Shown: positions 1-9,364 of the stretch, piece by piece
How the letters are laid out: each line of letters begins with the position of its first letter
Numbering within the stretch: position 1 is the stretch's first letter
Assembly: GCF_018986435.1 (NCBI RefSeq)
Contig: NZ_JAHMIN010000010.1
Span: 62,001-126,000, forward strand
Origin: Hahella sp. HN01
GTDB taxonomy: Bacteria; Pseudomonadota; Gammaproteobacteria; Pseudomonadales; Oleiphilaceae
DNA: 64,000 bases
Direction of reading: 5' to 3'
Translations under genes and position numbers: made by a program
The notes under the pieces: generated by a model
Told to the model about the DNA's origin: nothing
The model's input: only the letters and a program-made list of their open reading frames with translations
Database searches by the model: none

Positions 1-278
1 TGGAAAAGGCTGGCGCGATCGCGCCGCTGGCAGATATCCAGCAACGTTTGCAGGCGAATGAGGCCGACGCCGAAGCGCGCTTTCAACTCGCTTTGCACGC
101 CATCATGAATAATAAGTTTGAGGACGCGGTAGAGGCTCTGTTGAACCTGATGCAGACGGATCGGAGTTACGGCGATGACGCCGCCAGGAAAACCCTGATA
201 GAGCTATTCGACATGTTAGGCGCCGCGCATTCTTTGGTGCGGACATACCGTCGCAAGCTGTACGCATTACTTCACTGA
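1..278 (+). CDS. CnoX/YbbN-type thioredoxin-TPR co-chaperone, C-terminal fragment
   Basis: Only the C-terminal end (about 92 codons, open from the left edge in frame 3) lies in the window. It shows the typical tail of YbbN/CnoX proteins: a helical TPR-like hairpin (ARFQLALHAI), the GDDAARKTLIELF stretch, and the terminal RRKLYALL. In the family, an N-terminal thioredoxin domain is followed by TPR repeats, and the protein acts in the cytoplasm as a redox-responsive holdase that hands clients to chaperonins. The thioredoxin domain itself is outside the window, so the family call rests on the tail alone. A TTG at 48 is in frame but is internal to the protein, not its start. Confidence 0.75.
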   Translation, partial: EKAGAIAPLADIQQRLQANEADAEARFQLALHAIMNNKFEDAVEALLNLMQTDRSYGDDAARKTLIELFDMLGAAHSLVRTYRRKLYALLH

Positions 279-308
279 GGTTGTACGACGCTGAGAACAG
301 ATTCGAAA

Positions 309-656
309 ATGTTGGATTCAGAACGGAATTATCCCCGTGACATTGACGGCTGCCAGTTGTGCCGTCGCGAAGTGTCATCTCTGACTCGCCATCATTTGAT
401 CCCCAAGACGCTGCACGGCAAGAAAAATATTCGCCGTCAGTATGATCGGGATTATCTCAACAAGGCCATTGTCTGGGTTTGTCGCCCTTGCCACAGCTTC
501 ATACATGGATTGAAGTCTGAATCTGAGCTGGCGGCCCATTACAACAGTCTTGAAAGCCTGCGGGCGCTGCCAGAAGTGCAAGAGTTTGCGCAGTGGCTTG
601 GCTCCAAGCCCGCCGGCTTCTCGCCTAAGAAAAAGCTGCGTAAGAAAGGGGGCTGA
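309..656 (+). CDS. HNH endonuclease-family small protein
   Basis: This is a 115-aa cytoplasmic protein. It has a CxxC pair (C15, C18), a HH-L-I-P box (H28, H29), a second CxxCH (C58, C61, H62) and H66. That is the zinc-knuckle plus beta-beta-alpha-metal layout of HNH nucleases. The C-terminus is very basic (KKKLRKK). Such stand-alone HNH proteins are widespread in gammaproteobacteria and their substrate is generally unknown. The gene follows the cnoX-like gene by 30 bp and is probably co-transcribed with it. The upstream Shine-Dalgarno is weak. A hairpin begins at its stop codon. Confidence 0.75.
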   Translation: MLDSERNYPRDIDGCQLCRREVSSLTRHHLIPKTLHGKKNIRRQYDRDYLNKAIVWVCRPCHSFIHGLKSESELAAHYNSLESLRALPEVQEFAQWLGSKPAGFSPKKKLRKKGG

Positions 657-690
657 GCCTGGAGAGCGTGACTGCTCGCCGGGCTTTGCT
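656..690 (+). terminator. Hairpin terminator candidate after the HNH gene
   Basis: A 12-bp imperfect stem (656-667 with 674-685, one mismatch and one G-T pair) with a 6-nt loop starts at the stop codon of the HNH gene. A short T-containing tail follows. It probably separates this transcript from the next gene. Confidence 0.5.
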
Positions 691-736
691 AAGCTTAAGG
701 ATAAACGCCATCTGCATTTCATGATGGGGCTCCGTT

Positions 737-1621
737 ATGAAGTTGATCATTGTTGGAATCGCCTTTTTCGCCTGTCAGATCGCCTGGGCCGCCGGGCCGT
801 TGAAAGTCATTTTTCCCGCTTCCGAATCCTTGCAGGACACCCGGTTTATCGATCTGGTGGAGATGTTGAAAGTCTCCCTGGATAAAACCGTGGAGCAGTA
901 CGGACCTTATCTGCTGGAGGAGACGCCTCTGGCGATGAGCGAAGCACGCTACCTTGCGGAATTGGACAGAGGGTCATCCGTTCTTAATGTGGCCTGGAGC
1001 TCCACCTCTGAGGAGAAGGAGCGTTTGATGCGGCCCATCCGAATTCCCTTACGTAAAGGGCTGCTGGGTTATCGCATCAGCCTGATCACGGAGGAAACTC
1101 AGGCCAAATTCGACGCCCTCGAAAATCTGTCCGATCTGCGCTTGCTAAGCATTGGGCAGGGCCTGGGGTGGGGAGATATCCAGGTTTACGAGAAGAACGG
1201 TTTTCAGGTTGTGACGGCCAGTAGTTACGAAGGTTTGTTCAAGATGCTGGCGCAACGCCGATTTGATCACTTTCCCCGAGGCGTGAATGAGATTTTCGCC
1301 GAGTATCAGGCGCGGCGGGATTATCTGTCTCAAATTCAGATTGAGCAGCACACGCTGATCTATTATCCCTGGCCATACTATTTCTTTGTTTCCAAGCAGA
1401 ACGCCAAGCTGGCTGAACGTATTGAGCGGGGGCTGAATATCATGATCGCCGATAAGACGTTTGATCAGATTTTTCTCAAGCATCATGGCGATTCCATCAA
1501 TAAAGCGCGCTTGTCCGAGCGCCGCGCTTTCGTTATCAAAAACCCGCTTTTACCAAAGGAGACGCCAGTACGGCGCAAAGAACTCTGGTACGACCCATTG
1601 AATTTGATGTCGCAGATATAG
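737..1621 (+). CDS. Exported solute-binding-like protein (SBP_bac_3-like fold)
   Basis: This is a 294-aa protein with a clear Sec signal peptide (cleavage probably after AWA, residue 18). The mature part looks like the periplasmic amino-acid-binding fold used by ABC transporters: it opens with LKVIFPASES and later has an FPRG segment near residue 180. No permease or ATPase is adjacent. The C-terminus ends with NPLLPKETP...LWYDPL, a motif shared with the paralogue at 19088-19999 on the other strand. It may be an orphan ligand sensor or binding protein rather than a transporter subunit. The ligand cannot be told from the sequence. Confidence 0.7.
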   Translation: MKLIIVGIAFFACQIAWAAGPLKVIFPASESLQDTRFIDLVEMLKVSLDKTVEQYGPYLLEETPLAMSEARYLAELDRGSSVLNVAWSSTSEEKERLMRPIRIPLRKGLLGYRISLITEETQAKFDALENLSDLRLLSIGQGLGWGDIQVYEKNGFQVVTASSYEGLFKMLAQRRFDHFPRGVNEIFAEYQARRDYLSQIQIEQHTLIYYPWPYYFFVSKQNAKLAERIERGLNIMIADKTFDQIFLKHHGDSINKARLSERRAFVIKNPLLPKETPVRRKELWYDPLNLMSQI

Positions 1622-1627
1622 TCGCGT

Positions 1628-2824
1628 TTATTCTGTTCTGAGCGCGTCAATAGGATTCAAGCGCGAAGCCTGTAGCGCCGGGACGACGCCTGCAATGAGC
1701 CCAATCAGCGAAGACAGTAATAGCGCAATCAATAGAAACGGCACATGGGGGCGGATAGGAAATTCCGGGGCGAACAGAAAGGCCAGTGCCGTTACGACGC
1801 CCATGAGCAGCAGCCCGCATACTCCGCCTATTGTCGAAAGCGTCACAGCCTCCGCCAGGAACAGACTGAGCACTTGCGCGCGGGTGGCGCCCAGCGCCCG
1901 CAGCAAACCGATTTCACTGGTGCGTTCCCTCACGCTGGTGGTCATGGTGGTGAGAATGCCTACGCCGCCGACCAGCAGAGAAATAGAGCCTAGCAATCCG
2001 ACGGCTAATGTCAGCACCGATAATATGCTGTTCAGACTGGTGAGCATTTGATCCTGTGTGATCAGCGTAAAGTCTTCGCGGCCATGGCGTTGAATCAGCA
2101 TCTTTTTAATCAGGGCGGACATGTAGGTGGAATCTGTGGCGGGGGAAAAAATAACGTCAACCTCCATCAAGCCTTCGCGGTTGAAGAGGTCCAGCGCCAG
2201 ATCGGCGGGGATATAGGCGGTGTCGTCAAGATCGAACCCCAGCATATCTCCCTTGGGCTCAATCACCCCAATCACGCGAAAACGCATGCCGCCGATGCGG
2301 ATAAGCTGACCCAATGGGCTTTCACCTTGAAACAACTCTTGTTTAACTTTGTGGCCGATGACCGCATAAGGGCTGGAGCGTGCATCGTTGTTACGGGGCA
2401 AAAAACGACCCTGCGCCACGGCGAAACGCCAGGCCGCGGGCATGTCCGCGCTGACGCCGAAGATATCCACGTTACGGGTGCGCTGTTTGTATTCTATGGC
2501 TCCGGCCCCTTGCACAACCGGCACCACATATTCCACATAAGGCGCCTGGCGCAGGGCTTCCGCGTCCTGTAATGAGAGGGGGCGTACGGTGCTGAGAATG
2601 CCTCCCATGCCGCCAGTTACATTTTTACCCGGGTTAATTGCGATGATGCGCGCGCCAAACTGGGAAAATTCGTCCATCACATAGCTGCGCACGCCTTCTC
2701 CGATAGAAGTGAGCAGGGCGACTGCGGCGATGCCGATGGTGATGCCGAGTGACGTGAGCACCGCGCGGGTGCGGCCAAAGTTGATGGTGCGAGTCACCAT
2801 TTTCAGTAAGTCCGGCGCTTTCAT
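1628..2824 (-). CDS. MacB/FtsX-type ABC transporter permease (second copy)
   Basis: This is a 398-aa inner-membrane protein. An N-terminal membrane segment (about 20-40) is followed by a periplasmic MacB_PCD-type domain and three C-terminal membrane helices forming the FtsX domain (about 270-390; SVRERTSEIGLLRALGA is typical). It is the last gene of a leftward operon, one base after the preceding permease gene. In this family, paired permeases do not form a channel. They transmit ATPase motion to the periplasm (mechanotransmission) and act with an adaptor and an outer-membrane exit duct. Which substrate is moved (macrolide-like compound, peptide, lipid) is not visible. Confidence 0.85.
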   Translation of the reverse strand: MKAPDLLKMVTRTINFGRTRAVLTSLGITIGIAAVALLTSIGEGVRSYVMDEFSQFGARIIAINPGKNVTGGMGGILSTVRPLSLQDAEALRQAPYVEYVVPVVQGAGAIEYKQRTRNVDIFGVSADMPAAWRFAVAQGRFLPRNNDARSSPYAVIGHKVKQELFQGESPLGQLIRIGGMRFRVIGVIEPKGDMLGFDLDDTAYIPADLALDLFNREGLMEVDVIFSPATDSTYMSALIKKMLIQRHGREDFTLITQDQMLTSLNSILSVLTLAVGLLGSISLLVGGVGILTTMTTSVRERTSEIGLLRALGATRAQVLSLFLAEAVTLSTIGGVCGLLLMGVVTALAFLFAPEFPIRPHVPFLLIALLLSSLIGLIAGVVPALQASRLNPIDALRTE

Positions 2825-2825
2825 G

Positions 2826-4040
2826 TCAGGGGCCTTGCTTGTGCGTCAGCGCTTCGACGGGCGCCAGGGCGGCGGCCTTGCGGGCGGGCAGATAGGCGAA
2901 TAGAAGCGCGGTGACAATCGCAACGCCCACCGCCGCTACCTTCACCCACACTGGCGAGCCTAATGGAATCTGGTTGTAGAGCAGGCGGCCCGCCGCCAAT
3001 AAGGACTCGCTTATCAAGAGCCCGATCAGGCTGCCGATTATCGCCAGCAATAGCGCCTCGCTCAGGAATAGACGGCGGACAGTCGCGGCGCTGGCGCCAA
3101 GCGCTTTCAGCAGCCCTATTTCCGCTGTGCGTTGACTGACGCTGATCAGCATGACGTTCATAATCAACACTCCCGCCACGGCCAGACTGATTCCGGCTAT
3201 GCCGCCTACCGCCAGCGTCAGTGTGCGTAGAATCTCATCGAAGGAAGAGAGTAACGCGTCTTGCGTGATCAGGGTGATGTCTTCCTCGCCGTCGTGTCTT
3301 TCCTTGATGATGCTGAGAATGGCGTTGCGAGTGGGCGTCAGTTCCCGCTCTGAGCGGACTTCCGCAAACACTCGAAACAATCCTTCCTGGTTGAATAGCA
3401 TCTGGGCGCTGGCGACGGGGATCAGCATCGCTTCATCAAAGTTCAGGCCCATGGCGACGCCTTTGCCTTCCAGTATGCCGATCACCCGAAAGCGACGGTC
3501 GCCGGCGCGCACCCATTGACCCAGGGCGGGCTCAGGGCCAAATAGCTCTCGTTTAAGTGTTTGCCCCAGCACGCAGACCGCGTCGGCGAATGTTGGATCT
3601 CCCGGCGGCAATGCCCGCCCTTGCAGCAGGCTCAGCTTGCGGATTGCAAAGAAGTCATGGGTGGTTCCCACCACAAAACTTTCCCGCAGTCGGCTTTGAT
3701 ATGACAGCTCCGCCATACCGGCGATAAGCGGCGCTGTGCGGTTGATTGCGGAAAGGCGCGTTAGCGCCCGCATGTCCTCCAAAGTTAGATCCCGTGGGGC
3801 TTCCCCGGTTATCGGAGGCATGCCGCCAGTGGTCTCTTTTTTCCCAGGCATGATGATCAGCGTGTTTTTGCCGAGAAAGCTGAACTCGCCCAAGACAAAC
3901 AGGCGCGCGCCTTCTCCGAGTCCGGTCAGCAGGTTGACCGCCGCCACGCCAATAATGAGGGCGATCATTAACATGATCGTGCGAAAGCGATGCCCGACCA
4001 TGACCTGGAAGTTGAAGCGGGCTAAGTCCATGGCGCGCAT
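2826..4040 (-). CDS. MacB/FtsX-type ABC transporter permease (first copy)
   Basis: This 404-aa protein has the same architecture as its downstream neighbour: an N-terminal transmembrane helix, a large periplasmic core domain, and three C-terminal transmembrane helices with the SQRTAEIGLLKALGA cytoplasmic loop characteristic of FtsX permeases. It starts 2 bp after the ATPase gene ends. Sequence divergence between the two permeases suggests an obligate heterodimer rather than a recent duplication. No outer-membrane TolC-type gene lies in the window. Confidence 0.85.
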   Translation of the reverse strand: MRAMDLARFNFQVMVGHRFRTIMLMIALIIGVAAVNLLTGLGEGARLFVLGEFSFLGKNTLIIMPGKKETTGGMPPITGEAPRDLTLEDMRALTRLSAINRTAPLIAGMAELSYQSRLRESFVVGTTHDFFAIRKLSLLQGRALPPGDPTFADAVCVLGQTLKRELFGPEPALGQWVRAGDRRFRVIGILEGKGVAMGLNFDEAMLIPVASAQMLFNQEGLFRVFAEVRSERELTPTRNAILSIIKERHDGEEDITLITQDALLSSFDEILRTLTLAVGGIAGISLAVAGVLIMNVMLISVSQRTAEIGLLKALGASAATVRRLFLSEALLLAIIGSLIGLLISESLLAAGRLLYNQIPLGSPVWVKVAAVGVAIVTALLFAYLPARKAAALAPVEALTHKQGP

Positions 4041-4042
4041 GG

Positions 4043-4789
4043 CTAGTCGCTCACATCGCTTTGGCGCAGGTCGCTCTGAATGCGGCCATCCACCATTCGC
4101 AGTTGCCGTCTGGCGCGTTTGCCCAGCTCGACATCGTGAGTGACCACCACCAAGGTAATGCCCTGAGTGTTCAACTCTTCCAATAAAGTGACGACGTCAG
4201 CGCCGGACTGGGTGTCCAGGTTTCCTGTTGGCTCATCTGCGAGGAGCAGCTTGGGCTTCATGATGATGGCTCTGCCGATGGCGACTCGTTGTCGTTGCCC
4301 ACCGGACAGCTGATTGGGCAGGTGACTGGCGCGGGCGGTCAGGCCCAGTCGCTCCAGCATTTCAGACACCATGCGTGCGCGTTCTTTTGGCGCTGTACCG
4401 GCAAGAATCAGCGGCAACTCAATATTCTCCCGTGCGCTCATGCGGGGGATAAGATGGTAGGACTGAAATACGAATCCGATATTCTGCTGACGCAAACGCG
4501 CCCTTTTTTCCTCGCTGAGATCCTGGGTGGGCGCTCCGTTCAGCAAATAGGCGCCGGCGTCCGGTCGATCCAGTAATCCGAGAATATTCAGCAAGGTCGA
4601 CTTACCGGAACCAGAAGGTCCCATGACGGAGACATAGTCGCCGGCCAGCAGTTCCAGGCTGACGGCATCCAGAGCTTTTACGGTCTGTTCGCCAAGTTGG
4701 AAATGTCGATTGATCTCATGCAAGGCGACGACTGGCTCCGCCGACTTTAACTGTGATGGTGACGATGACGAACGGTTCGCGACGCTCAT
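4043..4789 (-). CDS. LolD/MacB-type ABC transporter ATPase
   Basis: This 248-aa ATP-binding subunit has Walker A GPSGSGKSTLL, ABC signature LSGGQRQRVAIGRAI, Walker B LLLADEPTGNLD, and the switch His in VVTHD. It is closest in pattern to the LolD/MacB/FtsE class that drives FtsX-type permeases. Its ATG overlaps the stop of the adaptor gene by four bases (ATGA, 4786-4789), which indicates translational coupling. It energises the two permeases encoded just downstream. Confidence 0.92.
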   Translation of the reverse strand: MSVANRSSSSPSQLKSAEPVVALHEINRHFQLGEQTVKALDAVSLELLAGDYVSVMGPSGSGKSTLLNILGLLDRPDAGAYLLNGAPTQDLSEEKRARLRQQNIGFVFQSYHLIPRMSARENIELPLILAGTAPKERARMVSEMLERLGLTARASHLPNQLSGGQRQRVAIGRAIIMKPKLLLADEPTGNLDTQSGADVVTLLEELNTQGITLVVVTHDVELGKRARRQLRMVDGRIQSDLRQSDVSD

Positions 4790-5919
4790 GGTTGCGGACG
4801 CACCTGCACGCCATCTTCCGCCCCTTCCTGATCGAGTGCAGAGAGGACGCGATCGCCTTCGTTCAGGCCGCTGACAACCTCTGTGTAAACCCAGTTGCCG
4901 ATGCCGCCCTGGAAGGAGACTTTATGCAGGCTCTGGTCGTTCGGATCGAATTTCAGGACGGCGTCGCCTTCCAGTATCATCTCAGTGGGGAGACGCAATA
5001 CGTTTTCCCGGTTATCGATAATGACCTCGATGTCCGCGCTGTAGCCCACCAGTAAATTCATGTCCTTGGGAAATTCACTGATTTCCACTTCCACATCAAC
5101 GGTGCGGGCCTGCTTTTCGTATTCCTGCACATAGGGCGCGACCCGCGTCACCACCGCCTGCAACGCACGTCCGCGAAAGGCGTCCAGGGTCACGCGCGCA
5201 GGCATGCCGACCTTGATGCGCGCCGTGTCGACTTCATCTATGGGCGCGCGCACGTACAGGCAACTGTCGTCTATCAGGTCGACGGCGGGAGGCGTGGGGA
5301 CGCCGGGTGGGGATGGCGTTACGTATTCGCCGATCTCGCCATTGATTTCCGCAATGACGCCGCTGAACGGCGCCCGCAGCGCACTGCGTTCCAATTGGGC
5401 GGCCTGCAGCGCTACGACAGCCTGACTTTCTTCAATCTGCGCTGCGGCGGCCTTGCAGGCGAGGGCGGACATTCCCGCCTGGGTGCGAGCGGCGTCCAGA
5501 GTATCTTCAGAGGATAATTTCTTGCTGGCCAGGGTCTGTTGGCGTTGCAATTCTCTTTGATCCCGCTCAGCGCCGAAACAGATTTCCGCCTTTTTCCGCT
5601 CGACGATGGATAATCCGGCGCGGGCCTGATCATAGAGCGCGCGCAGATCTTTGTTCCAAAGCTCCAAAAGCAGTTGTCCGGATTCGACTCTGTCACCCGC
5701 CTTCACGTGGAGGGCGGATACCGCGCCGCCAGTCGGCATGGAGAGCTTGGAGCGCTGGCAGGCGCGCACGGCGCCGGCGCGGGTGTTGGCGACGGTGCTT
5801 TCCACTGAGCCTTTGCTGAGTGTGTACAGGGACACCGGTAATGGTTGCGGACGCCATTTCCAATAACCCAGCCCGAGTATCAACGCCGCAGCAATCAGCG
5901 TTATCAAAGCCTTTTTCAC
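4786..5919 (-). CDS. HlyD-family periplasmic adaptor of the MacB-type exporter
   Basis: This is a membrane-fusion protein: one N-terminal membrane anchor (ALITLIAAALILGLGYW), a lipoyl/barrel-sandwich half, an alpha-helical hairpin (about residues 90-180), the second half and a beta-barrel. The frame is open to 6012. I place the start at the GTG at 5917-5919 because AGGGGGA lies just upstream and this puts the anchor at the N-terminus (377 aa). It is the first gene of the operon adaptor-ATPase-permease-permease, and it would bridge the inner-membrane complex to an outer-membrane duct. Confidence 0.85.
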   Translation of the reverse strand: MKKALITLIAAALILGLGYWKWRPQPLPVSLYTLSKGSVESTVANTRAGAVRACQRSKLSMPTGGAVSALHVKAGDRVESGQLLLELWNKDLRALYDQARAGLSIVERKKAEICFGAERDQRELQRQQTLASKKLSSEDTLDAARTQAGMSALACKAAAAQIEESQAVVALQAAQLERSALRAPFSGVIAEINGEIGEYVTPSPPGVPTPPAVDLIDDSCLYVRAPIDEVDTARIKVGMPARVTLDAFRGRALQAVVTRVAPYVQEYEKQARTVDVEVEISEFPKDMNLLVGYSADIEVIIDNRENVLRLPTEMILEGDAVLKFDPNDQSLHKVSFQGGIGNWVYTEVVSGLNEGDRVLSALDQEGAEDGVQVRPQP

Positions 5920-6179
5920 TACTCCCCCTGTGTCGCTGGCGCGGATTCGCCGGTCAATGACGTAGAAGACATTGTGTCCGATCGCCCGCGCGCCTAACCC
6001 GATACAAATCAAGTTAGCACTGAATTGGCGTTGGCGTAGGGTCTGCTAATCTTTAGTATATGCAGGCTCGATAAGAAAAGGCTAAGGCGCGACTCAATGG
6101 CTGGATCGACAGCCCTGATAATGGAGTTCATGCGCCGGTGTTGCGATATTCCACTAAGCTGGTGAAACCGGAGAATGCG

Positions 6180-6521
6180 ATGAGCGATGCTCCTGAGCAT
6201 GATGGTCGACGCAGTCCCAGGCGGAACGCGTCATGGCGGACGATAGTCAAAACTCCCGACAAAAAGATGTACATGGGCAAAATCGATAACGTGTCCGCCC
6301 ACGGCTATCTGTTTGAGTTCCCCATTCCGGTGCAGGTCGGCGCAACGCTGATCATGAAAGTCGAGATCGTGCATCACGCCAAGCGTTGGGAGAGCATTGC
6401 GTCAGTTATCGTGCGACACGTCGTCGTGCGCACCTCGTCCTATCTGGTTGGCGTGGAGATCACCGATATCGACGATGAAACCGCCCACTTTCTTAACGAT
6501 TACGCAAACGGGCATGCGTAG
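6180..6521 (+). CDS. PilZ-domain protein (probable c-di-GMP binder)
   Basis: This is a 113-aa single-domain protein. It has the arginine-rich N-terminal motif RRSPRRNASWR and, about 25 residues later, NVSAHG, a variant of the PilZ D/N-x-S-x-x-G motif. Together these wrap around c-di-GMP in characterised PilZ domains. I chose ATG 6180, which is preceded by GGAG at 6-nt spacing, over an in-frame TTG at 6138. It lies divergently from the exporter operon and convergently with dld. Its partner process (motility, exopolysaccharide) is not indicated by the neighbours. Confidence 0.8.
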   Translation: MSDAPEHDGRRSPRRNASWRTIVKTPDKKMYMGKIDNVSAHGYLFEFPIPVQVGATLIMKVEIVHHAKRWESIASVIVRHVVVRTSSYLVGVEITDIDDETAHFLNDYANGHA

Positions 6522-6523
6522 CT

Positions 6524-9364
6524 TTACACCCTTGCCGCCCCCTCCAATTTTTCGCTGACTCTGTCCACCAGATAAACAATGCTGTGATAGTGCACCCCCG
6601 AATGCAGCGATAATCCGATTTCGCAGCTACGGCTATTGGAGAAACCTTCTCCGCATCCCTTTTCCTGTATTTGCGCTTTCAGCGGCGCCAAGGCTGACGC
6701 GTTCAATTCTGGGTGACTGAACCCCCTGTCGCCGGCGAAACCGCAGCAGGTGATATGTTCCGGCGTCACCACCTGATGGCAGCAGCGTTTGGCGATCGCC
6801 AGGAGTTTGTCGCCAATCCCCATTTTTTGTGCGCTGCAGGTGACATGAATGGCGGCAGGCGCATCTTCTTTTTGAATGCTCAGGCGATCGAGCACGTAGT
6901 CGTGAATAAACTCGACAGAATCGTAAATCTTTAACTTCTTCCCGGCATCGGTTTGTTCAATCGCTTCCTTTAATTTCTGTGTGCATGGGCTGGCGTCGCA
7001 AAAGACGGGGAGCTGTCCGTTGTCGCTGGAAGTCAGCAGCGCTTGCGCCAGCTCTTCGGCCTTTTGCTGCGCGCTGTCGGGGAAGCCTTTGCTGGCGAAG
7101 GGCAAACCACAACAAAGTTGATCGATATTGGACGGGAAGCGAACCTGAAAGCCTGCCTTTTCCAACAAGCGCAAGCAGGCTTCCGTGAGAGAGCGGGTTT
7201 CCGCATCGCCCCGGGCGGGCCCCATCGTGCGGGAGGCGCAACTGCTGAAATACACCACGTCCGCCGTCTTTTCATCTGTCCGACATGAACGGGCGGCGGT
7301 GGGAAGATAAGGATGCCAGAGCGGCGTCCGTTCTTTGCTTAGCTTGCGGGCGGCGTGGCTTAGCGTGGTCATCGCCCCTGAACCCAAAACCCGGTGCATG
7401 GCGTCGGCTCCGCCGAGGCCTAAGCGTGTGGCTTTGGTCAGCGTGGAAAAGTGCTCGGCGGCCCATTGGGCTTTACCGGCTTGCGCAGCGTTTTTCTGTT
7501 TGCGATGCAGACGAGTGAGGTCGCCGGTATTAATGCTCACCGGGCAACTGAGCGCGCATAGACCGCACGCGGCGCAAGTGTCGTCGCCGGCGTAGTCATA
7601 AGCGTCCATTAATGTCCGTAATTGTTCGGCGTCTTCTCCGCTTGCCTGCAGGCGGGCGATTTCCCGGGAGGCGACGATGCGCTGGCGCGGCGTTAGGGTT
7701 AGTTCGCGAGAGGGGCAGGCGGGCTCGCAGAAGCCGCATTCGATACATTTATCCACCAGCGGGTCCGCTGCGGGGAGCGGCTTGAGGTGGCGTAAATGCG
7801 CCTCCGGGTCGTCGTTGATGATGACGCCGGGATTCAGAATGCCTTTGGGGTCGAACAGGTCTTTGATGCGACGCATGACGGCGTAGGCTTCCGCCCCCCA
7901 TTCCAGCTCAACAAACGGCGCCATATTACGGCCTGTGCCATGCTCCGCTTTCAGGGAACCGCCGAAGCGCACCGCCACCAATTGCGCCACGGCGTCCATC
8001 AGTCCGCGATAACGCTCAATGGCGAGATCGGAGGAAAACTCCTGGGAAAACACAAAGTGCAGGTTCCCTTCCAGGGCGTGGCCAAAAATCAGCGCGTCAG
8101 GATAATCATACTCGTTGAACAGGCGCTGCAATTCCAGGACGCCTTCCGCAAGGTGCTCAATCGGGAAGGCAATGTCTTCGATGATAACCGTCGTGCCAAC
8201 GTCCCGGGCGGCGCCCAATGCGGGAAACAACCCTTTGCGCAGGTTCCATAACTGCGCGCAATGATGGGAGTCTTTGCTGAACGGAACCTGGTTGAGCAGT
8301 GAAAACTCATTGAGCAGTTGCTGTATCTGCTGGATCTGATTGTCCAGCATCAGAGCGTCAGCGGCGCGGGTTTCAATCAACAGCGCCGCCGCGCCAGGGG
8401 GTAGATCGCTCACAAACTCCGGCGTGCCGGGCTTGCTTTGTACGGAGGTGAGGCCGCGTCGATCAATCAGCTCCACGGCCGCTACGGGGGATGTCTTCAA
8501 CTTCGACACCGCCTGACATGCGACATGGATGTCTGGAAAAAACACCAGGGCGGTTGCTTTGTCAGGATGATCCGCCACAGTGTTGTAAGTAATGGAGGAT
8601 ATGAATCCCAGTGTTCCTTCGGAACCGATTAGCAAGTGCGCCAGAATATCCACCGGGTCGGTAAAGTCCAGAAGCGCGTTGATGCCGTAGCCGGTGGTGT
8701 TTTTCAGGCGATACTTGTGTCGAATTTTCGCCGCCAGCTCCGGATTGGCGAGAATTTCCACACGCAGACTCGATATGCCTTGCAGCAGTGTTGCGTGCGT
8801 CTGTGCAAACGCCTTGCGGGAGTTCTCGTCGACAGTATCCAGGACCGTTCCGTCCGCCATCACCGCACGGATATGCGCCAGAGTATGGTAGCTGTTCTGT
8901 TGCGTTCCACAGCACATGCCGCTGGCGTTGTTCGCTGCGATGCCGCCGATTTTCGCCGCATTGATGGACGCAGGGTCCGGGCCGATTTTGCGTTGAAAGG
9001 GCGCCAGGTAGCGATTGGCGTGAGCGCCGATCACGCCGGGCTGCAGGCGAATACGGGCTCCATTCTGCTCGATTTGATGCTCTCGCCATCCCTGCAGCTG
9101 CACCAGCACCGAGTCTGTCACCGCCTGACCGGACAGGCTGGTGCCCGCCGCCCTGAAGGTCAGCGCGATGCGGTGAGCGTCGGCCTGTTGTAACAAGCGG
9201 ATGACCTCGTCTTCGTTTTCCACCCGCAACACCAGTTGCGGAATCAACCGATAAAAGCTGGCGTCCGTTCCATAGGCGAGACGACGCAGGGGATCGTCAA
9301 TCACTCTGGCGGCGGGAATGAACTGGCGCACCGCCTGAGAGAAGCGGGTGAAAGACTCAGACAC
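6524..9364 (-). CDS. dld: FAD/Fe-S D-lactate dehydrogenase, Dld-II type
   Basis: This is a 946-aa membrane-associated respiratory enzyme. It has an N-terminal FAD_binding_4 domain (about 35-260), a C-terminal flavo-oxidase domain with GHALEGNLH (about 428-436) and EHGTGRN (about 474-480), two 4Fe-4S motifs (CIECGFCEPAC 540-550, CAACGLCALSC 597-607), and a CCG-type Fe-S/heterodisulfide-reductase-like tail (CCG at 751 and a second near 870). The length matches the Dld-II family, which oxidises D-lactate to pyruvate and passes electrons to quinone. It starts with GTG and overlaps lldG by 8 bases (9357-9364). It is the last gene of the lactate operon lldE-lldF-lldG-dld. A glycolate or 2-hydroxyacid substrate is possible, but the company of LldEFG favours D-lactate. 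Confidence 0.9.
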   Translation of the reverse strand: MSESFTRFSQAVRQFIPAARVIDDPLRRLAYGTDASFYRLIPQLVLRVENEDEVIRLLQQADAHRIALTFRAAGTSLSGQAVTDSVLVQLQGWREHQIEQNGARIRLQPGVIGAHANRYLAPFQRKIGPDPASINAAKIGGIAANNASGMCCGTQQNSYHTLAHIRAVMADGTVLDTVDENSRKAFAQTHATLLQGISSLRVEILANPELAAKIRHKYRLKNTTGYGINALLDFTDPVDILAHLLIGSEGTLGFISSITYNTVADHPDKATALVFFPDIHVACQAVSKLKTSPVAAVELIDRRGLTSVQSKPGTPEFVSDLPPGAAALLIETRAADALMLDNQIQQIQQLLNEFSLLNQVPFSKDSHHCAQLWNLRKGLFPALGAARDVGTTVIIEDIAFPIEHLAEGVLELQRLFNEYDYPDALIFGHALEGNLHFVFSQEFSSDLAIERYRGLMDAVAQLVAVRFGGSLKAEHGTGRNMAPFVELEWGAEAYAVMRRIKDLFDPKGILNPGVIINDDPEAHLRHLKPLPAADPLVDKCIECGFCEPACPSRELTLTPRQRIVASREIARLQASGEDAEQLRTLMDAYDYAGDDTCAACGLCALSCPVSINTGDLTRLHRKQKNAAQAGKAQWAAEHFSTLTKATRLGLGGADAMHRVLGSGAMTTLSHAARKLSKERTPLWHPYLPTAARSCRTDEKTADVVYFSSCASRTMGPARGDAETRSLTEACLRLLEKAGFQVRFPSNIDQLCCGLPFASKGFPDSAQQKAEELAQALLTSSDNGQLPVFCDASPCTQKLKEAIEQTDAGKKLKIYDSVEFIHDYVLDRLSIQKEDAPAAIHVTCSAQKMGIGDKLLAIAKRCCHQVVTPEHITCCGFAGDRGFSHPELNASALAPLKAQIQEKGCGEGFSNSRSCEIGLSLHSGVHYHSIVYLVDRVSEKLEGAARV

